A DNA stretch of 64,000 nt from Sympetrum striolatum (lineage: Eukaryota; Arthropoda; Insecta; Odonata; Libellulidae): NCBI GenBank assembly GCA_947579665.1, contig OX388347.1, forward strand, positions 19,584,562 to 19,648,561. Reading direction: 5' to 3'. Each line of letters opens with the position of its first letter. The first letter of the stretch is position 1. Below are positions 10,378 to 21,970 of this stretch, in pieces. The position numbers were made by a program, and so were the translations under genes. Under the pieces are notes generated by a model that saw only the letters and a list, made by a program, of their open reading frames with translations, was not told the DNA's origin and searched no databases.

Positions 10378-12699
10378 AGATTTCAATATTTAAAGACGTC
10401 ACGGTTTTCCGATGTTTGTTCTGAGTTCTAATAATCGTAGTAGTTACAGTAATTAGAGTTATAGTGCAATTATTGTATAATTATTTTCTCATTCGATCAA
10501 CCAATTTTGACATTTTCCCAGTACTGCACTGTACTACAAGAACTCAAGCGGCCCACAATATGGACCATATGTATTTATTTATTTAAATTTATATTTTTTG
10601 GAGTTTAAAGTAAAAAATAGGCAATATTATTAAAATTAAATCATTTTTTTCTGGCATTACGTACGTATACTAATATTTTAATAATCATGATTAGGAAAAC
10701 GAATATCATTAATTTGCCTCCTATTTCCCCCCCTCCGCGGTATTTGTCCCAATATAGTGAATGATTTCAAGGTACGCATGCAAATGTATCCCACGATTCG
10801 ACTGATTGCGATCCCCTATTGAAAGCGAATGGCCTTTGATCTGGCGCCTATTTTCCCCTGAGCCTATCCAATTTGTTGGTGTCTGTTACAGGTTGACGGC
10901 TCTCGAGGCCTCTTGGCGGTGCGTAGAGCGATCTTGGGATGACAAACGAAAGCGGCGAGGCGTCCAAATTGGGCGAAGAAACCATAGAACGACTCGAGCG
11001 ACCCTCACACGAGATTATTTTCGGCATTCTTTTCTTTTACTTTTATTGGCTTTTCGATCAGCCGAGGTTCAATGGCTTTTCAGTGGTCTGCCGAAGAGAG
11101 CAGATAAAAGAGCTCGATGACAATTAAAATGAGTTTAAATTCGCGTTTCTTTATAATTCTAATTATTTTTATTTTGATTTAATTTAATTGGGGTTGTCAT
11201 CTTATTCTGTGTGCTTATTCCTTGCCCAGCGATGTTGTCTTTGAATGCTTTATTACAATTTAATTCTTTCTCTGCCTTTTATCGGGATGTTATATTTTCT
11301 CGCTCAGTTAACAAGACGTTAGACTATACTTTTCGTAAAAGTTTGACTCGAAGCGTAGGTGCCAATTTAGTGATTGTGTTGCTAGATCTAGCGACTTTTC
11401 CCTCATCTGACGACCTCTTTTCTATTTTAACAACTTCTCGGGCTCTATAGTTTGTGTTAATAGACGTCTTATCTTCTCTACGAACTCTGAACATGAGAGG
11501 TTTGACTTATTTAAAATTTAAATAACTTTATATTAAGTATATGAAAGAATTATTCACATCAAACATTTAATTTTTGTCATTTATGGAGTAATGTTCTATT
11601 AATTGAGGTAAATTTGAGCTATTTTGGTCTTCTTTTAAGCGTATTTCTTTCTGATTTTAGAGTCCTTTTAGCCACCTTTTACGGTGCATAAAGCTAAATT
11701 TCATAATAAATTATTTGACATCTCTAATTGGAAGTTAAATTCGGTAAAGGAGGATTGCACCAAGATCAATTAATATCTTGCATTCACAAGTACTCTGTTT
11801 AGTGTTATATATATGAGCTAGGTACCTTGCTGCTGTTGACTAGCCACACGCTTTTGCACAGATCATGCAGTACGTTAATGTACTTGTGTTAAAGTTGCCT
11901 GTATATATATTTTATTAGGTATTGTGCTCAGCTCAACTTAGTTCCAAGAAGTAAACTCATTGAGAGAAGCCTTAGTACGAGTTTGTCCTCAAAATGTTTA
12001 CTCCATTTTCTCATGATTTAAGGAATTCCTCCTGGGCAATAGTGAAATTAATTTAAAATCTTGCGGCGTTCGGAAGCATAGCAGTTACGTGCTTCATTTC
12101 TCCTCAAACGTCCCATTTGGGCGTTTACTGATCGCGGAAAGATACGCGTGGAATTCAGGGAGAAAATGGAGAGAACGGGTTATGTCTTCGGGGAAAAGCA
12201 GTAGTCTGTCTATGGAAGAAGATAAATGGCCGCAGTGCTCGGAAGTCGGTCGTACGCACTCTCCGTTCGGAAGGGTTGGGAATGACCTTAGGGAGAAAGC
12301 AGTAAACAGAGACAGCAAGGAGCCGTTGCTGCGTAAACAGATTCAGTGACGAGGCTGTGATGGGCGATGCTGGGGTGACAAACATTTGGGGCGCACACTC
12401 AAAAACTCCCCCATTTATTTCTTTCGTTTCTTGTTTACGGTTGCCTCCTGTTCTTTAAAAGGGGGTCTTTGCCCTGTGGCACTCACTCAACTTATAATAT
12501 TTGTCTCATTTCATGTTCAAAGACGCGGGGCGACAGCTATAATATGAGGGGTGGCGTAAATAGAACAGTGTTACATAATCCAAAATTTTTCCTTCAGAGC
12601 CTTTTATATCTGTTTTGTTTACTTTCAAAATTGGTTTTGAACTTAATGTTATACTTGCCTCTTCCCGTGCCTTTTTATTAAAGGAAAAACGGACTTGAA
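10378..12699. other. Non-coding stretch
   Basis: No recognisable gene. Frames at 10806-11120, 11211-11450 and around 12090-12385 (both strands) show no domain. The less AT-rich part at 12090-12380 is open in several frames at once, which is the behaviour of composition and not of a specific exon. Confidence 0.45.
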
Positions 12700-12797
12700 A
12701 AAAGTCTATCTGGGCCGGGAATCGAACCCTGGATCTTCCTCTATCCTGGACTTATCCTGGGTGCCCTTATGTGCAAAGTGCCTTTAACCCTTTCCTT
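12700..12797 (-). mobile_element. tRNA-derived SINE, internally deleted copy
   Basis: Read on the minus strand this copy matches the 15.8-kb SINE in order. It has GGAAAGGGT, then TTGCACATAA, then GCACCCAGGA, then GGATAGAGGAAGATCC, then GGGTTCGATTCCCGGCCCAG and AGACTT. The segment between GCACCCAGGA and GGATAGAGG is much shorter than in the 15.8-kb copy, so the tRNA-like A-box half is missing while the B-box half is kept. Confidence 0.8.
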
Positions 12798-15770
12798 TTT
12801 ATTAAATTTCACACCTGCTTATAAATACATAACTTATACTTTTTAATGGACCCTTTCTTCATTATCTGCTCTTAATTTTGTAAGACTTACGTTCTCCGCT
12901 TTATTCTTTATTTTTTCATCGTTTCATTTCTTCAAGTTTTCAAATGATCATCCATTTTCGTCATAATTATTATCGTCCTCTCAGCTTCCTTACTTCCTTT
13001 AAAGAGGATTTAATGACGTAGTTAACTCTTGATTAAATTAATAAATACTTTTTTCTTTGATTGCTATACAGTATAAGTACTTTTGGAGAGAGGTTTTTAA
13101 GTATTTTGCACTATTTAATCGATGAATTTAACACCAAAAGCAAGTAAGGTGACTCAATATTCAATGTATAGGAATTTTATTGAAAAATTTTAGAAAAAAT
13201 ATAAAGGATATCTGTAGTAAATGAAAGCACATAAAACTAACATAAGTAAGATATGTTTGAATACAGGTTGAGAACATTTGCGATTAATCCATTTTGATCC
13301 TTGGGAAGTTTTTTTCCTTTCATTTTTACAGAATCTTAGGTTTTGGGTGTTATTCGCTGATCCTTAGGTATGTTTTGTGCATTAGAGGTTGGCGTAATAT
13401 TTCTTTAGCGAGTTACGTACGTAATTAAACTGAGTCGATGATGGAATTCTATATTACAACATAATTTATTTCAACGGAAATTTCGTGTAAATGAAATTAA
13501 AAGCGTTACTTTTTACTTGAAATTTGAAATATTTTATTATAAGCGCAATTTTGTTTGAGTTTAGAATGTTTCGCAAATAAGGAATTCTGTGACCCTCCGA
13601 CTACGAAGCTACGGTATTGACTACATAGTGTTGACTATCCTTTGATTTTTTCCCCGAGGATTGCAACTTTTGTTCCATCGTTGTCTTGCGGCTTGGAAAA
13701 CTAAACATAGAGAATCATTTGAAGCGTCGGAGCAAGGAAAACGTGCTTGCTTGCAAGTTCTGCGGTGCCTCTGGTATTTGTAGCTCTTTCCCTTCCTCCT
13801 CCACCCACTCCTCCATCCCCAATTCCACGTCCTCACGACTGTTCGTGAAGTCTCCGGAAGAAGGAACGCAAGTATGTGTGAATTCAGTTCCCGGCCTTCG
13901 CTCGAGCCTCAATTTTCGTGAAAGCTTAGTTTTTCTCAGTTCGTGTCTTAGAGCCGTTTAGTACGAAGCGCAGTGCGTGTTTCCACTCTCCAATTATCAT
14001 GTGGAACGATTTAACTCGAAGATTTCGATTCGAAAAATCCTCAATTGCCATCTTTTATGTCCCGCTTTCCATACTCGCGCCATTCTGCACCAAAAACTCT
14101 CGTCGCTCAAGTTATTTATGGTATCCAAGACCACGGATTACCAATGCACGTCTCCAAGCTCTCGGCTTTCGAAATTTCCCTCTTTTGTCCTTATTTATCG
14201 ATTTGGAGGAATGTGATTTATGGTTATTCGGCGGAAGGCCTCCTAAGCTCGTATTTCGAGGTGGATTATCTTTCGATTTTCATGCGGATGAAGGATTTGC
14301 TTTTTTCAGAGAGCACGTAGTGCATTGTCCTTCCATTCTGTGAAGGCGCTGAGTTTTTCTGTGCGGTGGAAAGTTTCTCACATTAAAATGCACCTTAATA
14401 TATAGGGAACGACTTGGCTCTTTATCTCTCATATGAATCTATTGTAGCTGTATGAATGGTGAATTATCAGATCTCCGAGAACCATTTTTACTTATAGCCT
14501 CTTTTCATGCAATTACTCCTGATTCACGGCAGTTTTGACTTACATGTCAATCGCCATGGGATGTTCAGACGATTGAGGATGATCATAGATATACTTTTTC
14601 AGCCATCAAAAGTCTTATTATTTTTATTGGGTTTAATAATGTTTTTTTTCGGATACTCTTGGAAATATTCAAGAATACAAAAGCATTTGCACTAAAATCA
14701 TAGGTGTTGGTGAATAAGTAACAGTGCGAAATAATGCTTGAGTTCAGCCAGAAGATGTCGATTTTAGCGTTGAACATTTATTTCGTGTAAAAAATCCTCG
14801 ATGTCTACTTTCAGATTAATAATAAAAAGAATTTTGCTCCTAATATTTGTCTCAAGTAGCAGAGCGAATTTGGATTTACAATTTCAGTTTTATAGGAGGT
14901 ATCTGAAAACTACTTGGAAAGATTTTTGCCTCTAACAATAAATTTTTCCAGTAGATTGATGAATCTACTCGCAGAGGATAATCTACGAAGAACAGGTATT
15001 TATGTCAGTCCGTCCGGGCAAAAAGAGCAAAGAAAACATGTATGTAACATAAAGTGATCTGAGATAACCGTAATTTCGATGAAAATTAAATAATCTAAAA
15101 TGTTATCATAAATAAGTTTGCCCTCTTAAATCCTAATTATTATCAATATAAGTCATTATCCAAATAAGATATGTGTTTTTCAATAATTATTTACAGCAAT
15201 GCCTCTTGAACTTGAATATTTTTTGCAGAAAATCTTTATGCCACTGGATACAGTGCTATTTTAACATTGCTGTATTTACCGAGAAATCGCAATATTTTTG
15301 TTCCAAATACAGATCCTTGAAGGCACGTGAATTAGCGACTTTAGAAGGTGAGACTCATCACCTTTTTTCGTATGAATGAATGGGGAAGAGAAAAATCTAA
15401 AGGTTACTTTAACGACTTGGTGATAATAAGACGGCTTTCTGTTGGAATATAGGACAGTCGGTGCAAGCATCTCCAAGGATCACTTAAATTGGCTGAGACC
15501 TAGAAATCAGCTCTCTCGATTCTTTGGCGTGGTAATCGTGAATTATCAAACCACGCAACGTGAAGTTCGCCGGAAATGGGGAGATATATTCCAATTTCAA
15601 CGTTGTGTAAGATTATAGTTGCTCCTACGTGCCATTCAGTTATGATCTAAAACAGCTCACGGTTCATGATGTTGTTATTGAAATTTTTAACCTTTTTTCA
15701 ATTCTATTCCGGCTTATTGTATAGTATTGTATTCGTGGATAACTTATATTTTTATAGGCTTATGAGGGAA
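12798..15770. other. Non-coding stretch
   Basis: No supportable gene. The interval 13690-14340 is open in several overlapping frames on both strands (up to 114 codons) and is pyrimidine-rich on the plus strand. I see no domain and no clean splice pair. Confidence 0.45.
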
Positions 15771-15940
15771 AGGAAAGGGTAAATTGCACATAATGGTGTG
15801 CACCCAGGAAAAATCCCAAGGAAAAAAACCCAAACCAAAAACGGCCTGTTGAAATTTTTTGTCTCGGTAGCTTGGTGGTTAAGGCAGCCTCCCGGATAGA
15901 GGAAGATCCCGGGTTCGATTCCCGGCCCAGTCAGACTTCT
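15771..15940 (+). mobile_element. tRNA-derived SINE
   Basis: A leader (GGAAAGGGT ... TTGCACATAA ... GCACCCAGGA) precedes a 72-nt tRNA-like head and then AGACTT. The same order appears, shortened, on the opposite strand at 12.7 kb, showing that the unit is a dispersed repeat and not a lone tRNA gene. There is no LINE-type tail that I can match to the LINEs in this window. Confidence 0.8.
15861..15932 (+). pseudogene. tRNA-like head of SINE (Ser-GGA-like pseudo-tRNA)
   Basis: The 72-nt stretch folds as a degenerate cloverleaf. The acceptor halves are GTCTCGG and CCCAGTC, with 5 of 7 pairs. The D-arm region is GCTTGGTGGTTAAGGC. The anticodon arm is CCTC-CCGGATA-GAGG, with GGA in the anticodon position but C instead of the invariant T33. 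The T-arm CCGGG-TTCGATT-CCCGG is perfect. The unpaired acceptor positions and C33 argue against a functional tRNA. A- and B-boxes could still drive polymerase III transcription of the SINE. Confidence 0.6.
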
Positions 15941-18375
15941 TTCCTTGGGTGTATGAGGGCTTCATTCATACCAATTGTTGCAGCATTTTCAGGAATCAGG
16001 CCTATATGTTCAGTGGGTTTTTGGAAGATCTTTGACAAGAATGGAGGGAATTCTTAATTACTTTCGTAGGACTTATTTAGTGCTAAGCATTCTAGTTGGT
16101 GTCATAAGTAGTTTCATTGATATAAACTTAACGTTGATGCTACATTGGTAGTCACAATTGCTTAAATAAAATCTGAGGAGGAAATACCAAGTTAATTCCT
16201 TAGTTTTCGATAGAAATTGTTAATTGAGAACCGTTCAATTTCAGCTATTTATACGTCTCTATGCCCCAGACTTTACTTCTTTCATTAAAAGTGTGATATC
16301 AACTGATATTTGAGGTGATGATGACTTGGATTTCAGTACGTTTAGTTTTTTCTCGCCTATTAATCCCAAACGATTTACTGATTGCAAATGTGCAAGAGGG
16401 CAACTAAAGAAAGTCTTTTATTTTAAAAGAATCTTCCGAAGCGCTTATTTGTAATAATATATTCTACACTATTGGAAATCCTCTTCGCATATCGACTACA
16501 TTGGTGAAATTAGCGTGTGATTTCTTATCTATTTCTCTATTTATTTCTGAAATATTTCCCTTGAAATTACTTTCCTAACAAACTACGGCTGGTGTGAATA
16601 TTTAAGCGAATGCTCCTCCTCCTTATCTCAAAAATACAGCTTCAGAAGTGTTATTTTTAGTGAGGCATCATTGGAGTTGAGGTTTGGCATCGAAATTCGA
16701 TTCTTCCGATCTGTGAGAGTCCTTCGAAAGTGTTATTTTTGCTCTCTGCTCTCCTGCTTTGCGTTGTGTGAACGACCCACATCTGTCTATCGACTGTGAA
16801 AGAATTCCAAGTCGTTTATAAGACCCATACGTAGTATTCGTCGCTGGCTATATTTGGACAGCAGAGGATTATGAAATATGCACTTCTATTTGCGTATTTT
16901 TTGTACCGCACAGGGAAGCGTATCCTTTGTGAAATCATTTTATCTTTAGGAAGACTTACACGTACGATAATAATGTTTGGTAGTGTTTTCTTGAATGAAA
17001 ATTAAGAAATCGAGCTAAAAACTAGGAAATGCACATTTTAATTGCTTACCTGATTAGCCATTTCTGTGTATACATTATATTTCAAAGTGCAAGAGATGAA
17101 TAAAACCCCTTTTCGATGTTGTTTTGAAGAGGAACATTTTCTCCTAGTGATCTTTCCCTAAATATACTACTGAGTTCATCGGCAGTGCTCAATTTTCATC
17201 GTCGAAATCCTTTCCTTATGATCGCGGAGATTTTTTAAGTTTTATCGCACATTCGAAAGGTTTTCTTAGATCTGGATTTAGAATTTAGAGTCAGTAGGAA
17301 GTTAAACGCAGTCAGCGTTGAAAGTTTTATGAACAGTTGCTCTAAATTTACTCTGCTTTTCTCAGTAATCGTCGGAAATATCCAAGTGAGGGAATTTCCC
17401 AGCATCAAAGTCAAAAGGAAATGGAAAAATTGTTAAAATATCTGTCTGGGAAGCTATTTCCTTTGAGTTCTGCATGAGTTAACTTTAGATTATAATGCTC
17501 TGACTTCATCTCTGTTAAATATATAAAAGCTATGACTGTTATCAGACTGTTAAATATATAATCTTCTGAAGCTATTGTTCTTGTTTTTTTTTTCATTCAG
17601 AAATTTTAATTTGACTAATAAGTTTTATAAATAATTTCGGGAAATATTCATTTTGTGGTATCACCCAAGTTTTGAATTTTCTTAAAATCTCTTCAGCCTT
17701 TAAATCCACCATTTCTGAATCCATCCAGATGTCCTATCAGCCTATCTTCTACTTTAGCCAGATGTTTCCAGAAGGATTTCTGTTCTTCGGCTCGATTCAG
17801 CCGCTCTTCATTTGTGACCTTTTCTATCCATAATCTGACCTTCTATAAAATCATATTTCCCGAGGTTATTTTCCTTTCTTTGAAAATAACTTACTTGGGT
17901 GCTACAGTGTACGTATGCGTACTAAATATCGCAATGTTTTTCATCTTGAATCTCCTGAATGGAAGTTTAATTCCTTGGAATGAGTTAATTGTTTAACGTT
18001 GTTTAACGATTTGAATTAGTTTCAATTTTTGAATATTTTTGAAAGTAGTGAATTCATCTCTCATGATTCAGTGGTTGTACATTTGAATTTAGGAATGATG
18101 TACAATTTTCAATGCCTGCTAGATTCAGTAAATCAGTAAATAATTGACATGGTTAAGAAATAAAAACTTAGTAAGTTCACAAAGTAAGAAATTATTCAAA
18201 TTCTCCTGCGGGACTTACTCGGTGCATGTTTCTTATTCCTCTCTATTATGGTGTTCCACTAACTACAGCCGTTGAATTTTTCTTTTATTATAGAATTATT
18301 TTCGGCTTTACGGAAGGATGTCGTTCAGAACGTAAATAAATTGCAATTACTTCCGTAATAACATTAAAAAATAGA
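15941..18375. other. Non-coding stretch
   Basis: AT-rich, without a supportable gene. CTGTTAAATATATA occurs twice near 17512 and 17547, about 35 bp apart, a minor direct repeat. Confidence 0.5.
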
Positions 18376-18459
18376 GATAAATAATTACCCAAATTCCAAA
18401 AACCACCAAAAGTAAGTATTTACTTTTGGTGGTTTTTGGAATTCGGGTAATTATTTATC
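18376..18459. repeat. Near-perfect hairpin, 40-bp arms and 4-nt loop
   Basis: Arms 18376-18415 and 18420-18459 pair at 39 of 40 positions (mismatch 18391/18444) around the loop GTAT. The 12-mer ATTAAAAAATAG flanks it directly at 18363-18374 and 18491-18502, which may be a chance AT-rich match or a trace of insertion. It could be a foldback element, a miRNA-like or siRNA hairpin, or a recent inverted duplication. Confidence 0.9.
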
Positions 18460-21400
18460 ACTTATAACCATCAGCGGATTTACTCTTATTATTAAAAAAT
18501 AGGTTAATTTTATTTCAGAATATATTAAATTGAAATAAATATAATATCATAATTGAGATAGAAGTTGAGGCGTATTAACTATATGCCAACTGTAACAAAT
18601 CACCCTAAGAAGCCTATTTCAATAACCTTTTGTTGGCTGTTACAACAAAATATCAGTCACATCTATTCATAAAATTAAATTTACTGCGGCATCTTCCACA
18701 TTAGTATTCCAGATTTCTTTAGGTTACAAAAGACTTGTTAAGATCTAAATAAAAATCATAAATACCAAGAAACAGTATCATGTCAACTGTACGTCAAATT
18801 TGATAATCACACTACGAGGCAGATCTAAACAAAACATGGTAGTGGGTTATAACAGGGTATTATTCACACATGGAAAAAATTTGAAGTCTTATGCTTGCAT
18901 TAATGGAGCAGCGTTGGAAGAATTCTCGAAGTTTGCTCGCTTCCAAGGTCTACATTCATGCTTTTAGAACAGAGCGAGACTCCATTCGCGTAGGTTTCGG
19001 TCTATTCGTAAACCGCCGGTCTCCCATTTCAAGGCCTTAGTGAATGCAGCCGCTGTTATTGGACACATTCCCGCCGACGGAGATGCGACTCCGTACGGTT
19101 TCCGTTCTTTGTTGGAGCCAAAGAAAAAAAAGCGGCGGAGCGTTGATCCGTCTTTTTGCCCCTCAACATCCGTCGCGCCTGTTGCTCCCGTATCATCTGC
19201 AGCCGGCGAGTGATCATTTCATTAGGAATTTCCCCACGCTCCTCTGTACTATCGAGACGGACCCATCGACCGATGAAATATATTCCATAGATTGCACCAA
19301 GTCCTTGAGCTGCTTTTTAAATGCCCAAATGACTTTTTTTTTCAGGGTTAGCTCGGAGAAGGTCAAGTCCGACTGACACAGAAGTTTATCTGTTTAAGAA
19401 AAATGTCGGCTTTGTTTGGTGAATTAATTATTTTTCTTTCATTTGTTTATATTCTCGCGACACTCCTGAACGGCCTGTGGTTGGCCGGAAAATTATCAGC
19501 TAAATTAACGAAATATGCTACAATATTCACAGAGCTGCAATAGTGTTCATATATTGGAGTTTCAGACCATTGTAACCCGTTATCGTATTACATGGGCTTA
19601 TATGTAATTCCAATAACGATAGAGAATCAGTTCAAACTTTCTGGAAATTGTTAACAAAATATCTCCTTGGAAGAAAATTTCCTAAATCTGAAAGAGGTTG
19701 CTAAACGATAGGTATTCTTGTGGTTTAGGAAACTAAATCCAAATCTAGTTCCATCTTTTTAATTGAATCCGTTTTTTATTTTCAGAGCTATTGAAAGATA
19801 CTCAATTATATTTTGGGAGAATCATTTTATTGTCTTACCTCCTAACCTTATTACGCGTAGTAATAACCTTAAAGTTTACTCGGTAAGTAATTTGGATTAA
19901 GTAAGCAAGTAAAGCAATGCCCTCGCAATGGTATTTCTTCAACTAAATTTTAACGTGCTAAATAGCACCGTACCATTGTTTTCTACAATTTCTTTACGTC
20001 CATATAAATTACATAAAGACATCTTACAGGTACATTCTCGCACCTGTTAGTGCAAAGTGGAATATCCTCCTTTCTTTTAGTTTACTAATTATTTCATTTT
20101 CCACTATGATAGCGAACGGTTAGATGCCAAAATAAATCCTAATGGTCGTCCCATTTAATGATGAAATCCGTGGCATTACGGAATCCTTGAGACCACCTGT
20201 TGCTCGCGACATACTCTCTTCCCTTGGAATTCCTCCTCTAATGTGTATTGTTTAAGAGAAATTTGCTCTCTCAGCACTTCATCGAAGGGTCGGAAACCTC
20301 TGCTTGAATTAAGGCATTGCCTCCTTCCTCGTCGCAAAAAAGTTCTCGCTAGTTTTTTCCTCTCGGAGCAGGATGCAACTTCTTGCTCAGGTATTACCAT
20401 TTGTCGGTATGTGGAATTAAGCTCGTCTTTTTCAACTTCATAGAGCAAGGTATTCCAACACGAGGTCTCAAGCGGCCCCTCAAAGGCCATATTAAACCTA
20501 TTAAATAATATTCATATGGTTGACGATCTTAAACCTTACCAATAAATTTCATTCACGGCCTCTCTGTTTAGTTTTCTAACTGGGATTGCTTAGGAGCTCA
20601 TTTTGATAAAACTAAGCTCAAGAAGGTGAGAATTAGTATAAATCATACATATTATTGAGATGTCTTGGATAAAGAAAGAAATATTTGTTGTTCAATGTTA
20701 GCTTGGTAGCTTTAACATAGATTGCTTGCAGTACCAGAAGTCTTGCCAGATAATTCTGCGGCCAATTGGAAAAATTACATTGGGGTCCACTATCATAGCT
20801 GTTCACATTATTGTATTCGCGATTTTTTGCTAAAATACTTCAGTTAAGGACGAAGAAAACAATTTGGGATCTCAGCAGTTTGCAGAGTGCTATTTCTAAC
20901 GAGTTTCCAAATTATAAATAACAGTAACATTAAAAAACTACCGCAATTGTCAGCTGTAATCGTTAAGATCCATTTTCCTTAATTCGTCTTTGAATTTTTA
21001 GTGTAAATCATCATCCAACAACATGAATGCTAGCGAAGTATATGTTCGTTTGATGTTAGACTATTCCGAAATTCTGCGGAAAAATCTACTTCAGCCCAAG
21101 CATCCAACAGGCTAAGCGATAACGGACCTATCAGAGCAGCTCCATTTATCTCCGTTTATGGTACGCTTTTACATCGTCGCTCATTTCCGGATTCATATAA
21201 TGTCATGTTCGCATTAGGAAGCTCACGATGGAGATGTTTCTCCACATTTTCATTTCCGACGAACTGTCTTATTAGTAGGTGACCCCTTCGTCCATTCGTT
21301 CAGTCTGCAGAATCTAGGTAAAGGGCATTGATCAGGTCACAGTGTCAAACGAGGGCAGGTATTTAAAGCTAAAAAATAGTTTCCTCGAATTGAATGTATG

Positions 21401-21944
21401 TATGGGGTGAGATCCTGGTTTCAACGATCCTTATTTAGAGTAACGTATTGAGTTGTTAGTTTGAAATTGGAAAAGTTTAGTCCCAAATTGCTAATTTTTA
21501 CGTTTTTCAGATATTTATTAAAAATGTTTCATCAGATACTGTACTTGAAATGGCGGTTTCACTTTTATGTGAGCTTATTAAGTTGACTCGAATCTTCAAG
21601 TCTTACGACTTGATGATTCTAGTGTTTAGAATTAAGCTGAGGGGAAATTTTTCTCGTTGCTCAATCAATATTAACTTAGAAAATTAATTAGCGGTTAAAA
21701 TTGATGTATTTATTAATAATTGCTGTTTAGTTTAGCATTAATGGAGTAGAGTGACGGACATAATGATTTTTCCTTTTATTAGAATAGTTATAGACTGATA
21801 TTTTAGAGAGGTTTTAGTTTATATAATCACACTGGTATTTCGTAATTAATTTTTGTGGAAATTGCAAAGTGTTTTCTTATATTGTTATCGTTCATATTAA
21901 AGTTTAATTATTCCCAAGCATTTTTTTGTGAACCATTATATTCA
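18460..21944. other. Non-coding stretch
   Basis: No recognisable gene. Frames at 19044-19376 and 20176-20490 (-) have no domain. The second overlaps an antisense frame of similar length, consistent with local composition. Confidence 0.45.
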
Positions 21945-21970
21945 TGTTTGTTTTATTCTTTGCAGGTAAG
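21945..21970 (+). other. Candidate recursive-splicing (ratchet) site
   Basis: A pyrimidine-rich run ending TTCTTTGCAG is followed immediately by GTAAGC, so a 3' splice site (AG 21964-21965) abuts a 5' splice site (GT 21966-21967). This matches the zero-length-exon consensus known from long Drosophila introns. It lies on the same strand as the exon at 50100-50453, about 28 kb upstream, as a ratchet point in a giant intron would. That the two belong to one intron is inference. Confidence 0.45.

Noticed and set aside
15861..15932. Functional tRNA-Ser gene
   Set aside because: Two acceptor-stem mismatches, C at the invariant T33 position, and membership in a dispersed repeat argue for a SINE head.
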